Source: Alicyclobacillaceae bacterium I2511 (lineage in GTDB: Bacteria > Bacillota > Bacilli > Alicyclobacillales > Alicyclobacillaceae). Taken from it: DNA of 64,000 nt. Each line of letters begins with the position of its first letter. The stretch's first letter is position 1. Made by a program: the position numbers and the translations under genes. Positions 45,763 to 54,604 of this stretch are shown in pieces. Below the pieces are notes generated by a model. The model did no database searches, was not told the DNA's origin, and saw only the letters and a program-made list of their open reading frames with translations. The stretch lies in assembly GCA_003584005.1 (NCBI GenBank), contig QXHL01000009.1:1-64000 (forward strand), read 5' to 3'.

Positions 45763-46406
45763 GCGTATGCACGCCTCCTTTCCATCCAATCAACAAACTT
45801 CGATAGTGGGTACGAAATAATAAAGTACAGTGCAGCGACGGTTAAATATACTTCAAACGGTCGGTCAGTCATGTTAATGACATTTTGGCCTTGGAATACC
45901 ATTTCTGTGTACCCGATGACAGAAGCAATCGACGTATCTTTGAGTAAACTGATATACCATCCAAATAATGGTGGAAGAATTACACGCAACGCTTGAGGTA
46001 AAATGATTTTACGCATCATCTGCGAATAGGTCAGCCCAATCGTCATCGCGGCTTCACGTTGACCGTTTGATATAGACTCAATGCCAGCTCGGACAATTTC
46101 CGCAATATAAGCACCTGAATAAAGTGTAAAGACAAGTAAGACGGCATTAAACATGCTGATCGACACGCCGAGATATGGCAATCCAAAATAGACCATAAAC
46201 AGCTGAATCAAAACCGGACTACCACGAAAAATTTCAACATACGCAATAATTGGCGAAATGAGCCATTTATGCTTACTCGTTTTCAAAAGGCCGGCAATGA
46301 GACCGACTATCGTACTTGTGACAATCGTCATAGCTGAAATTTCTACCGTCACCAAAAAACCTTGGAGAATCAGGTGGCGATATACCCAGACAATATGAAA
46401 ATCCAC
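45759..46406 (-). CDS. Polar amino acid ABC transporter permease (second)
   Basis: About 215 residues of the HisM/GlnP type with five membrane helices. The conserved EAA loop is [19 protein letters not shown] followed by [12 protein letters not shown]. Forms a heterodimer with the other permease. GTG at 46406 has AAGGAG eight bases upstream; a GTG at 46415 directly behind the site is less likely. Confidence 0.9.
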   Translation of the reverse strand: MDFHIVWVYRHLILQGFLVTVEISAMTIVTSTIVGLIAGLLKTSKHKWLISPIIAYVEIFRGSPVLIQLFMVYFGLPYLGVSISMFNAVLLVFTLYSGAYIAEIVRAGIESISNGQREAAMTIGLTYSQMMRKIILPQALRVILPPLFGWYISLLKDTSIASVIGYTEMVFQGQNVINMTDRPFEVYLTVAALYFIISYPLSKFVDWMERRRAYA

Positions 46407-46418
46407 ATTCTCCACTCC

Positions 46419-47084
46419 TTACCCTTTTTGGACAGACGGAAAATATCTACGATTGACCCACTTAAGAAAAAACGAGACAAAGATTGAGACAACATAATAG
46501 AGTAACGTGACAAATACAAAAATCGGCATTGATTGGAATGTTTGTGAATTTAAAATGTTTGCACGATCCATCAATTCGCGAACATCAAGAACTGATAAAA
46601 GACTCGTGCCATAAATGATCGCAATAAATTGGTTCGCAATGGCAGGAAACGTATTTCGAATCGCCTGCGGGAATATCACTCGATAAAGAATTTGCCATGT
46701 GCTAAGACCGAGCGTAGATGCTGCCTCCCACTGCCCGTTCTGGACTGCAACTATACCGGCACGGATGATTTCAGATAGATATGCCGCATTGTTAATCGCA
46801 AGTGCAAGAATACCGGCGACAACGGCGATCAAGTGAATGCCAAATTCAGCGAGTCCAAAATAAATCAAATAGATTTGTACTAGCACTGGCGTATTGCGAA
46901 TAACTTCCACATAAATTGTAGAGAGTGTGTAAGTTGACTTGATATTTTTATAGTAGCGCGCCGTGGCTAAGAGACTCCCAAAAAGAAACGACAAGACAAA
47001 CGATACGACCGTAATCCAAAATGTATTAACAGTTCCCATGAACAAGAACCCAAAATTATCGATCGGCGTAAACCAGTTCATCAT
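46419..47084 (-). CDS. Polar amino acid ABC transporter permease (first)
   Basis: 221 residues, HisQ/GltJ type. EAA loop QWEAASTLGLSTWQILYRVI then FPQAIRNTFPAIANQ; five helices. The ATG at 47084 follows AGGGGAT; the upstream TTG at 47102 is unlikely. A hairpin separates it from the binding-protein gene upstream. Confidence 0.9.
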   Translation of the reverse strand: MMNWFTPIDNFGFLFMGTVNTFWITVVSFVLSFLFGSLLATARYYKNIKSTYTLSTIYVEVIRNTPVLVQIYLIYFGLAEFGIHLIAVVAGILALAINNAAYLSEIIRAGIVAVQNGQWEAASTLGLSTWQILYRVIFPQAIRNTFPAIANQFIAIIYGTSLLSVLDVRELMDRANILNSQTFQSMPIFVFVTLLYYVVSIFVSFFLKWVNRRYFPSVQKG

Positions 47085-47104
47085 AAGACTATCCCCTATC
47101 AAAA

Positions 47105-47131
47105 AGTTCGTCCGCTCGCGGCGGACGAACT
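47105..47131 (-). terminator. Intercistronic hairpin between binding-protein and permease genes
   Basis: AGTTCGTCCGC (47105-47115) pairs perfectly with GCGGACGAACT (47121-47131); on the minus strand TTTT follows. It begins two bases after the binding protein stop. Leaky terminators or 3' stabilising hairpins in this position raise the level of binding protein over permease. Confidence 0.75.
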
Positions 47132-47132
47132 A

Positions 47133-48035
47133 TCATGAGGTTGGTGCCAGTGAAGAAACCATTGGCATGGTTGGATTGACCGGATACGGAGGATACACAC
47201 CAAACCATTTCTTATAGAGGGCAGCGTTTTCACCGCTCGAGTTCATATCAAAAATAAAAAAGTTTAGGTAGTTCAGCCAATTTTGATCACCTTTTTTTAT
47301 ACCGAATGAATTATATTCAAGTGGTACCAGTGAACCTCCGACGACTTCCAGCGATGGGTTCATTTTTGCTTGATATTGAAGAAAATTTGAATCCTCAATA
47401 AACGCGTCGACAATGCCGCTTTTCACCCCTTGAATCGCATCTGCCGACGTATTGAAATAATGAACCTTTGCACCAGGGGCGACTTGCTTCACAATCTGAT
47501 CATCGGTCGAACCTGTTGTCACGCCGACCGTCTTTCCGTTCAAGTCGGAAAGTTTGTTAATACCACTACCTTTTTTTACGATGAGGCGTTCTCCAGCCAC
47601 GACATACGGATTAGTAAAATCAACCGACTGCCAGCGAGCTGTCGTTTGCGTAAAGTTACCGATGACAACATCCACTTTGCCCGTCTGCAAATCAGGAATT
47701 CTCGCCTGCGCAGTTACGTCCATGATATGCAGGTTTTGTGGAGGCACGTTTAGACTTTTTGCAAGCGCTTTTGCCATATCCACATCGTAACCTTCCGGTT
47801 GCCCATTAGGCGATTCCAAACCAAACGGTGGAAAAGAAAGGATACAACCAACAGTTAACGTTCGAGTAGACATCACTTTCTGTAACACGTCTGTATTTCC
47901 TGTTGAGGGTGATCCGATAGCTGCAGAATTTGATTGCCCGTTTGATCCTCCAAATGCAGCACACCCGGCGACGCCCCCCAAAACAAGCAGCGCCACCAAC
48001 GTGCCAGTAACACCTTTCATCTTTTTTGAGTTCAT
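47133..48035 (-). CDS. Amino acid ABC transporter substrate-binding lipoprotein
   Basis: 300 residues. Lipoprotein signal peptide (TLVALLVLGGVAGCAAFG, lipobox VAGC). The family 3 solute-binding fold is clear: RTLTVGCILSFPPFGLES, GYDVDMAKALAKSLNV, DVVIGNFTQTTARWQSVDFT and LNGKTVGVTTGSTDDQIV. Binds a polar amino acid outside the membrane. Third gene of the operon, 17 bases after the aldolase-type enzyme. Confidence 0.92.
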   Translation of the reverse strand: MNSKKMKGVTGTLVALLVLGGVAGCAAFGGSNGQSNSAAIGSPSTGNTDVLQKVMSTRTLTVGCILSFPPFGLESPNGQPEGYDVDMAKALAKSLNVPPQNLHIMDVTAQARIPDLQTGKVDVVIGNFTQTTARWQSVDFTNPYVVAGERLIVKKGSGINKLSDLNGKTVGVTTGSTDDQIVKQVAPGAKVHYFNTSADAIQGVKSGIVDAFIEDSNFLQYQAKMNPSLEVVGGSLVPLEYNSFGIKKGDQNWLNYLNFFIFDMNSSGENAALYKKWFGVYPPYPVNPTMPMVSSLAPTS

Positions 48036-48052
48036 TCTTCGTACACCCCTTT

Positions 48053-49138
48053 TTAGACGTTTTTCCCACGCGCATCCACGCGAATATGTGTAACCACCTT
48101 TTCCCCACGCACGCCAATTAGTTCATCGCAAAGATTTGGCAATACGCAGGAATGGTTGGGGATTACCGTTAACCTATCTCCCACTGACAACTCGAATAAC
48201 GTTGGAAAGCGGAGATATCCATGCTCCTCGTTTAGTTTAAAAATTTCTATTTCTGGATGTTCAATCACATACCCGTACCCAGTCCCAAAATGAACCGAAT
48301 CGCTACTTAACGTCTTCGACCCCGCATCAATGATTGCCCGTCCAGGTTCTGTTGCGCTCACAACCGTAACAACTACGCGCAAAGCACAATCATTGACTGT
48401 TACAAGCCCAGTGGATAACTGGGCCCGATCATGAAAAATATAATTGCCAGCGCGAACTTCAGTGACCTCCCCCATCTCTTCTGCAAACTTACTAGAGATG
48501 GATGAACCCCCACTCACAACAGAGATAGAAAATTCATGTTCACGAAGTAATTTTGCAGTTTCAACGAGAAGTCTTGCTTCGGTACGCGCACTTTCTCGCA
48601 TCAAATCTTTCTCGCCTATGTCATAGATTTGTCCGGCGTATGAAAGAACCCCCACAATATCAATCCCCGGCAAATCTTTGATTTGGTATGCATACGCAAG
48701 TGCATCATCACCGGGTTGTCTGCCGCAACGATGAATTCCTCCGTCTAGTTCAATCAAAAAAGGAATCTTTTGTTCGAGACGGATTCCAATATCGCTTATT
48801 CCTTTTGCAACTTCTAAAGAATCACCTACAACCGAAACTTTTATTTTTTTAGCTAGCTCATAGAGGCGTTCAAGTTTATCTCTCCCTACAAGTGGAAACG
48901 CAATAAGAATGTCGTTGAATCCATGTTCAGCGAACACTTCCGCTTCAGAGATTTTTGCACATGTAATACCTTTTGCACCGCCAAGCTCCTGTTGCAGTTT
49001 GGCAAAGTATACAGATTTGTGTGTTTTAATGTGAGGCCTGTGGGAAATTTTTACGGAATTTAGTTTCTCCGCCATTGACTTGATATTCCGTTCGACAATA
49101 TCAAGGTCAACAACGACGCATGGGGTCGATACGTTCAT
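48053..49138 (-). CDS. D-threonine aldolase / D-serine dehydratase-like PLP enzyme (alanine racemase N-terminal fold)
   Basis: 361 residues of fold type III. PLP lysine region VKISHRPHIKTHKSVYFAKLQ; glycine-rich phosphate site VVSGGSSISSKFAEEMGEVT; metal site near the C-terminus VIPNHSCVLPNLCDE, with the His-x-Cys pair of the DSD1/D-threonine aldolase group. These enzymes act on D-threonine, D-serine or 3-hydroxy-D-aspartate, giving aldehyde plus glycine or ammonia plus an oxoacid. Beside an amino acid importer and RidA, a dehydratase or aldolase role in D-amino-acid use is coherent. AGGAGGAG precedes the ATG. Confidence 0.87.
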   Translation of the reverse strand: MNVSTPCVVVDLDIVERNIKSMAEKLNSVKISHRPHIKTHKSVYFAKLQQELGGAKGITCAKISEAEVFAEHGFNDILIAFPLVGRDKLERLYELAKKIKVSVVGDSLEVAKGISDIGIRLEQKIPFLIELDGGIHRCGRQPGDDALAYAYQIKDLPGIDIVGVLSYAGQIYDIGEKDLMRESARTEARLLVETAKLLREHEFSISVVSGGSSISSKFAEEMGEVTEVRAGNYIFHDRAQLSTGLVTVNDCALRVVVTVVSATEPGRAIIDAGSKTLSSDSVHFGTGYGYVIEHPEIEIFKLNEEHGYLRFPTLFELSVGDRLTVIPNHSCVLPNLCDELIGVRGEKVVTHIRVDARGKNV

Positions 49139-49150
49139 AATGATCTCCTC

Positions 49151-49804
49151 CTACATACCCGGACTTGTTCGCTCTTTCGTTGCACGAATTTCATCCAAAT
49201 AATTGTAAATTGTAAATTTTGATACATCAAAAAACTGAGCAACGCGTTCCATGGCGCGCTTTACAGTAAAAAAGCCCTTCTCGTCAAGAAACTCAATCGC
49301 TTTCAACTTATCTTCCTTTTGCATATAAGCGACGGGTTTGCCAACAATTTTGACCGCTTCATCGAGCATTTGTTCGATAATGTCACTGATATCGCTGACA
49401 TATGACTCTTCGACATTTTCTCCTGTTTTTGTAAATTCATTAATTACATTTGCTGCCATCAAAAAATCCGTGATGTTGTAGTTGATACATATCGAACCTA
49501 TCGCCAGTCCCTCATCATTTCGTATATATATGGATGAAGACCGTAACGTCTTTCCGTCTTTTGTACGAGACATATAGTTGTAAATGTCACTTTCTTGAGC
49601 TTTTTTACGCAGTGCTTCTAGACCGAGATTAGTACTTGAATCCCCAATCTTCCGACCAGTGATATGACCATTTTCAATTGCCACAATCGAATGTTCAATG
49701 TCATACAGATCGTGCAATACAACTTCGCAATTGTTTCCCAACGCGGCTGCAAGTGCCTTTACGAGTGGCTTCAAAAATCCGTGTGCCTCTTCTAACAATT
49801 TCAT
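49151..49804 (-). CDS. YheO/DauR-type PAS-HTH transcriptional regulator
   Basis: 217 residues: an N-terminal YheO-like PAS domain (NNCEVVLHDLYDIEHSIVAI, GRKIGDSSTNLGLEAL, GSICINYNITDFL) and a C-terminal helix-turn-helix (FFTVKRAMERVAQFFDVSKF..IYNYLDEIR). DauR, a member, represses D-arginine catabolism in Pseudomonas. It heads the D-amino-acid operon, 12 bases before the PLP enzyme gene, and presumably controls it. AGGAGTGA precedes the ATG. Confidence 0.87.
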   Translation of the reverse strand: MKLLEEAHGFLKPLVKALAAALGNNCEVVLHDLYDIEHSIVAIENGHITGRKIGDSSTNLGLEALRKKAQESDIYNYMSRTKDGKTLRSSSIYIRNDEGLAIGSICINYNITDFLMAANVINEFTKTGENVEESYVSDISDIIEQMLDEAVKIVGKPVAYMQKEDKLKAIEFLDEKGFFTVKRAMERVAQFFDVSKFTIYNYLDEIRATKERTSPGM

Positions 49805-49872
49805 TCATCATTCACTCCTATTAAAATATTAGTACAATAACAAAAAAACATCAAGGTATAATTAAAAAAAAA

Positions 49873-49889
49873 TTGTAATACTACTACAA
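49873..49889. promoter_or_regulatory. Palindromic operator candidate upstream of the D-amino-acid operon
   Basis: TTGTA and TACAA flank a seven-base centre, 70-85 bases before the regulator start, in a very A+T-rich stretch. Possible autoregulatory site. The surrounding gap 49805-50278 holds no gene; a 21-codon plus-strand ORF at 50077 (MVRKSQQKDQLQYMICV) may be a transposase N-terminal relic but is too short to name. Confidence 0.35.
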
Positions 49890-50278
49890 AAAATATCGAA
49901 ACATGGTTAATTCAAGATGCATATTAATTATACACTCAAGTTTCGCACCGTAAAAACCAAGCAATCCATTAGCTTCACTAAGACTATAGTACATTGAAAA
50001 TTAAAAACATACCCGCTTTTAATAGACTGATATTGCCGAGACAACAACCTACATAAAAAGTGAGAGTGTTTGTTTCATGGTACGTAAATCCCAACAAAAA
50101 GATCAACTCCAATATATGATTTGTGTCAAGTTCTTTTCATGAGCATGGTATTGCTTTTCTATTGAAGCAATTCAACGTCCGTTAAGAAGATGGCACCCTC
50201 ATTCTGAAGGTGTTTCAGTTGCGTTTTCAATTCGCCTTTCTTGGACACAGTCTGAGTAGAGTACTGAATGAGCTGCAT

Positions 50279-50980
50279 ATTCCGATGAAAGTTGGCTCAC
50301 CCGCAAATTAGTTGCTCCCTCATCATGTGGAAGTTTAGCCCAGAACACTTCACCAGCACATGGTTCGGCAACAGGTAACCCAGTGGCTGGAAAGAGACTC
50401 CTCTGTAGCGCAGGCTTTCTCAATGACTCAAGAATTTCTTAAGGCCATTCATCGACATAAACCTGCACGATTGCAACAATGGCTGGCGGAGGCAGAGCAA
50501 GGTGCGATTCCAAAATTTCATTCCGTAGCCCGAGGACTACGCAGGGATGAAGCCGCCGTGATGGAAGCTTTACAGTGGCCATACAGCAACGGACCCACGG
50601 AGGCAGCCGTTAACAGCCTGAAGACCGTCAAGCGTCAGATGTTGGGCCGGGGGAAATTGGATCTGCTACGAAAACGCTACTTGGCCCTGGCAGAACGTCG
50701 TCATTGGTACAAACGAACCCAACAACCGTCCTCAGAGCTCGTGCAGGTTTTAAGCGAGGTCCCGTGACGAATTAGCCAGCAGAAGGCCTTGTCCGTCGAC
50801 TAGAATCGAGTTCGTTATTTTTGGCCTGTACAGACCCAAATGAAAACAATAAGTAAATTATCATAATTAAAGGATATTATAAGATTAGGCAAAAGAGTAT
50901 TAAACCCATTTAATGGGCTTGTTTTGTAGTGAGGAGTTTGTCATCAACTAATTTGCGGGAGAGCCAACTTTCGTTGGAAT
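50279..50980 (+). mobile_element. Internally deleted ISL3-type element (702 bp) with matched inverted repeats
   Basis: Left end 50279-50314 and right end 50945-50980 are inverted repeats matching at 33 of 36 bases (GAAAGTTGGCTC and CCCGCAAATTAGTTG blocks). Only the C-terminal third of a transposase lies between them, so the element has lost its N-terminal and central parts while keeping both ends. A solo copy of the same end is at 32240-32275. It could be mobilised by a full-length relative elsewhere. Confidence 0.8.
50360..50767 (+). pseudogene. ISL3-family transposase, C-terminal fragment
   Basis: 136 residues open from 50360, with LRRDEAAVMEALQWPYSNGP and TEAAVNSLKTVKRQMLGRGK then LDLLRKRYLAL, matching the C-terminal DDE_Tnp_ISL3 segment that holds the last catalytic Glu (here in NGPTEAAV). 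The N-terminal zinc ribbon, HTH and the two catalytic Asp residues are missing. It lies inside the 702-bp element. Followed by 180 bases without features up to the right repeat. Confidence 0.8.
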
Positions 50981-51099
50981 CTGCAACTGTTTGAGGCTTA
51001 CGTACTTCAGTTGGGCACGCGAGATGTCCATCTTCGCCATTGCACACTAGGTTGGTGAACGGGATAAACGTATATCATGCGTATCATTCAGCACTAGGT

Positions 51100-51862
51100 T
51101 GGCCAAGCCCGTGCTAAAGAAGACTTCTCTGACATCAGTCGTGTCTCCATTGATGAAACCGCAGTTACGCGCGGGCACAAGTATGTCACCGTAGTCACTG
51201 ATGTAGGCAAGAGAAAGGTTCTTTTTGTTATACCAGGCAAGGACGCTACCACTGTTGAAGCGTTTGCCCAAGATTTTGGTAGAACATAACGGAAACCCAG
51301 AACAGATCAAAACAGTTTCCTTCGACATGTCCCCAGCTTTTATTGCTGGTACAAATAAATAGTTTCCGAAAGCCACGATTACCTTTGACAAATTTCACGT
51401 TGTCAAAGTGCTTTCCGAGGCGGTCGACGCGGTTCGCAGGGAGGAAAAACGGAAGTACCCAGAGCACAAACTCACTCGTTATGTATGGCTAAAAGCCCTA
51501 CCAACTTAACAGCAAATCAACGTGAGCAACTGTCCACGTTGAGCCAAGAAAACCTGAAGACTGTAAGGGCGTATCACTTACAAATGAATTTCAAAAAACT
51601 CTAGGAGCAGCCAAATGTGTTAGCCAACTTATTTTTAGATAAATGGTATTTCTGGGCAACACACTGTCGCATGAAACCGATGATTGAAGCAGCAAAAACG
51701 ATTCGAAGGCATCAAGACGGCATTCTATCCTGGTTCGATACACACGTCACCAATGCCATGGTAGAGAGTCTCAATAACCTCATTCAGGATGCCAAACGAA
51801 GAGTGAAAGGTTACCGTAACACAGAGAACTTCATTACTATTATCTATGTTACTGTTAAGTAA
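51100..51862 (+). pseudogene. Second ISL3-type transposase remnant, frameshifted
   Basis: A different ISL3-type transposase from the preceding one. Pieces: SIDETAVTRGHKYVTVVTDV with KRKVLFVIPGKDATTVEAF (first Asp region), a stop near 51290, then in another frame HNGNPEQIKTVSFDMSPAFI and ATITFDKFHVVKVLSEAVD (second Asp region), further stops near 51508, and finally WFDTHVTNAMVESLNNLIQD with AKRRVKGYRNTENFITIIYV to 51862. The N-terminal quarter was not found. Several lesions, no function. Confidence 0.8.
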
Positions 51863-52009
51863 GCTAAAGCTGGAGCTAACCATTTAAAGTGACGAAGAAG
51901 CACCAGAATAGACACGTTCCACCCATATCAATTTCGCTAGTGCCGAAAATGATTGTCTAGACAAACGGGTCCGCCTTAGAGTCTCACTCTAGCCTATTAC
52001 TATGAGGCT

Positions 52010-52747
52010 CTACCTTTTCTTCCCCGGCAACACCCGAGCACTTGCCTCATCTAGAACAATGGTCACGTCCCGATGCAACTGAACTATACTTGCCGGGATG
52101 TCAGTACGTACCTCACCTTGAATCGCCCTTGCCACAATATCTGCTTTTTCCTCACCGAACGCCATCAGAACAATTTGTTTGGCTTGCAGAATCGCCTGAA
52201 CACCCATGGTGATGGCCGACTTCGGAACCTCTTCCAAGCTAGGAAAGAACTTTGCGTTATGAGCGATGGTATCAGGAGTCAGATTGACCACATGCGTTTT
52301 CGACTGAAGCAAGTCATTCGGCTCATTAAATCCGACGTGCCCATTGACGCCGATTCCGAGCAATTGAAAATCAATCGGATAACGGCTGAGGATGTCATCA
52401 TACCTGGCGCACTCGACAACTAGATTGCTGGCTGCGCCATTCGGGATGTGAATGTGTGACGCGGGTATATCAACGTGACGAAACAAGTGCTCATGCATAA
52501 ACCGATGATAACTCTGTGGGTGGTCCGCTTCCAGGCCGATGTATTCATCGAGGTTAATCGTGATAGACCGGGATAAGTCAAGTCCACAGTGTTCCAATCG
52601 TACCAGCGCCTCATAGAATGGCAAGACGGTCCGCCCGGTCGCTAGCCCGAGGACGGGACGCTCGGTCTGCTGAACCACCCGCTCCACGAGTGCCGCTACA
52701 TATAACCCTGCATCATATTCTGACTCAAAGACACGGATTTTCAACAT
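52010..52747 (-). CDS. nagB: Glucosamine-6-phosphate deaminase
   Basis: 245 residues. Catalytic motifs of NagB present: LGLATGRTVLPFYEAL (phosphate site), ITINLDEYIGL (general-base Asp) and GIGVNGHVGFNEPND (with the His). Converts glucosamine 6-phosphate to fructose 6-phosphate and ammonia. AGGAGG lies five bases from the ATG. Last gene of the amino-sugar locus, 125 bases after its paralogue. Confidence 0.9.
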   Translation of the reverse strand: MLKIRVFESEYDAGLYVAALVERVVQQTERPVLGLATGRTVLPFYEALVRLEHCGLDLSRSITINLDEYIGLEADHPQSYHRFMHEHLFRHVDIPASHIHIPNGAASNLVVECARYDDILSRYPIDFQLLGIGVNGHVGFNEPNDLLQSKTHVVNLTPDTIAHNAKFFPSLEEVPKSAITMGVQAILQAKQIVLMAFGEEKADIVARAIQGEVRTDIPASIVQLHRDVTIVLDEASARVLPGKKR

Positions 52748-52872
52748 TCATACCTCCTGAGAACGGGATCGAAAGTTCGTTGATATCTGACACACGGTCC
52801 CGCTGTCCCGAGTCGGGTCCCACGTGATGATCCGCGGCGCGAGGAGTGCAAGCGTATTCTCCGCTCAGCGAC

Positions 52873-53595
52873 TCACTTCTTCAACAACTGTGCAGCCGCT
52901 TCATCTAGAAGCAGTGTGCAATTTGGATGACGTCGCATTAAACTAGATGGTACGTCTGATGTTTCTGGTCCGTTTACGGTGAGATGGACGATTTCTGCCT
53001 TGTGAGCACCCGTGGCCAAAATAAGAATTTCCTTCGATTCAAGCAGTGTCGCTAATCCAAGAGTCACTCCCCAGGATGGAGTCTTATCAAAACCATACTT
53101 TTGACTGACGTTGAGGGTACGATCGGCAAGTTGAATTTTCCGGGTCCTAACTGTCGCCTTCGATCCAGGCTCGTTAAACCCGATATGACCATTTATCCCA
53201 ATGCCGAGAATACTCAGTGTGAGCCCTCCCATATCGGCAATCCTCTTGTCGTACGCCTCACAGTGTACGTCAAGATCATCGGTGTTGGGTTCCAGATAGT
53301 AAATTTGCTCGACAGGAATGTCCGTTTCACTATACAGCTGAGTCTTCATGCGCGAGATGCAGCGGATCGGATGGCCGGGTTCCAACTCGCCCCATTCGTC
53401 GAGTCCAAATGCCTGCACGTTGGCAAGACTCAGCTTTCCGTGTTGATAGCGATTGACGAGTTCGCGATACAGGGGGAGCGGTGAATCTCCGGTGGGAAAC
53501 GTGATGTTCGGAGCCTCTGTATTTTCAGTCACTCGTTGGACAATGTCGGCAGCGGTGTTTCCAAACTTTTCAGGAGATACGACGACGATGTTCAA
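52873..53595 (-). CDS. NagB-like glucosamine/galactosamine-6-phosphate isomerase family protein
   Basis: 241 residues, same fold as the neighbour but clearly diverged: FPTGDSPLPLYRELVN, FGLDEWGELEPGHP (Trp for the Tyr after DE) and GIGINGHIGFNEPGSKA. The active-site Asp and His remain. It probably handles a different amino sugar phosphate such as galactosamine 6-phosphate, or an epimer. TTG at 53595 eight bases after GGAG is favoured over a GTG at 53604 inside that site; the choice is uncertain. Confidence 0.82.
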   Translation of the reverse strand: MNIVVVSPEKFGNTAADIVQRVTENTEAPNITFPTGDSPLPLYRELVNRYQHGKLSLANVQAFGLDEWGELEPGHPIRCISRMKTQLYSETDIPVEQIYYLEPNTDDLDVHCEAYDKRIADMGGLTLSILGIGINGHIGFNEPGSKATVRTRKIQLADRTLNVSQKYGFDKTPSWGVTLGLATLLESKEILILATGAHKAEIVHLTVNGPETSDVPSSLMRRHPNCTLLLDEAAAQLLKK

Positions 53596-53737
53596 ATTTT
53601 TCACTCCTCTAGTTGAGCTTGCGCGCCCGTGCTTAGCGAAACTGATGCCCGATGGGCCAGCACTTAGGGAGACTTGATGTCAGTCTAGTGCTAGGCGTCA
53701 GCCGTAGCGCCCCAGGTCGACGCATGTGGAATTGAGA

Positions 53738-54604
53738 TTAACCTTTTACGCTGCCCGCCGTCATTCCGCCCACGATGAAGCGTTGGAACAAGAGGGCGAA
53801 GATAGTCGGCGGAAGGGCGGCCAGGACACCGCCTGTCGCGATCATGCCAAAGTCGGCCACATTCTTGCCGACGAAGGAGGCGATAGTGACCGAAATCGTC
53901 TGAGCGTGAATCGTGGAGGTCAAGATTAAGGCGTACAGGAATTCGTCCCAAGCGAGGAGCAGGGCGAAGACGGCAGTAGCGATAATCGCCGGGATCACGA
54001 CCGGTACGATGACGCGAATGATTGCCCCGAAGTAGGTGCAGCCATCCACCCGTGCGGCTTCCTCCAATTCTCCCGGCACACTGACCAGGTACCCCTGAAG
54101 CACCCACACAGTGTACGGCAGAACAAAGCTCGAATACACCAGCATCAGCGTGAACTTTGAGTCCAGCATGCCCGCTCTACTAAAGATGATGTAGAGTGGC
54201 ATGACGAGCGAGATCGAAGGAACCATGTACGTAAATAGGAAGGAAAACAGCAGAGATCGCTTGAATCGGAAGTTGAGCCGAGCAAAGGCATAGGCCGCGA
54301 AAAATCCGACGATCAAGCAGACCACCGTGACCACGATGGCGATCTCAATCGAGTTCCCCATTGCGTGCCGGAACACGTAGGCGGGTGAGTTCGGATCGCT
54401 GCTTTGGAAGATTTGCGCGTACCGACTGAATGAAAAATCTCGCAGTCGAATCACGACCGGTACGGAATAAAGGTCCTGTGTCGGTTCGAGGCTTGAAATG
54501 ATGAGCCACAGGAAGGGGGCCGCAGTGCAGAACACGACAATCAACGCAAACACATATTTCACCGTGGACCACATGGTGCGAGACGCTCTGCTCTCGACAA
54601 TCAT
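53738..54604 (-). CDS. Carbohydrate ABC transporter permease (MalG type)
   Basis: 288 residues, six helices, EAA loop ELEEAARVDGCTYFGAIIRV followed by IVPVVIPAIIATAVF. Forms the channel with the adjacent permease. Its ATG overlaps the preceding stop (ATGA) with GGAGGA upstream. Ends 133 bases before the NagB-like gene. Confidence 0.92.
   Translation of the reverse strand: MIVESRASRTMWSTVKYVFALIVVFCTAAPFLWLIISSLEPTQDLYSVPVVIRLRDFSFSRYAQIFQSSDPNSPAYVFRHAMGNSIEIAIVVTVVCLIVGFFAAYAFARLNFRFKRSLLFSFLFTYMVPSISLVMPLYIIFSRAGMLDSKFTLMLVYSSFVLPYTVWVLQGYLVSVPGELEEAARVDGCTYFGAIIRVIVPVVIPAIIATAVFALLLAWDEFLYALILTSTIHAQTISVTIASFVGKNVADFGMIATGGVLAALPPTIFALLFQRFIVGGMTAGSVKG

Noticed and set aside
48053-49138. 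Beta-hydroxyaspartate cycle (bhcABCD)
   Set aside because: Only a D-threonine-aldolase-fold enzyme is present; no aminotransferase, hydroxyaspartate dehydratase or iminosuccinate reductase gene is nearby.
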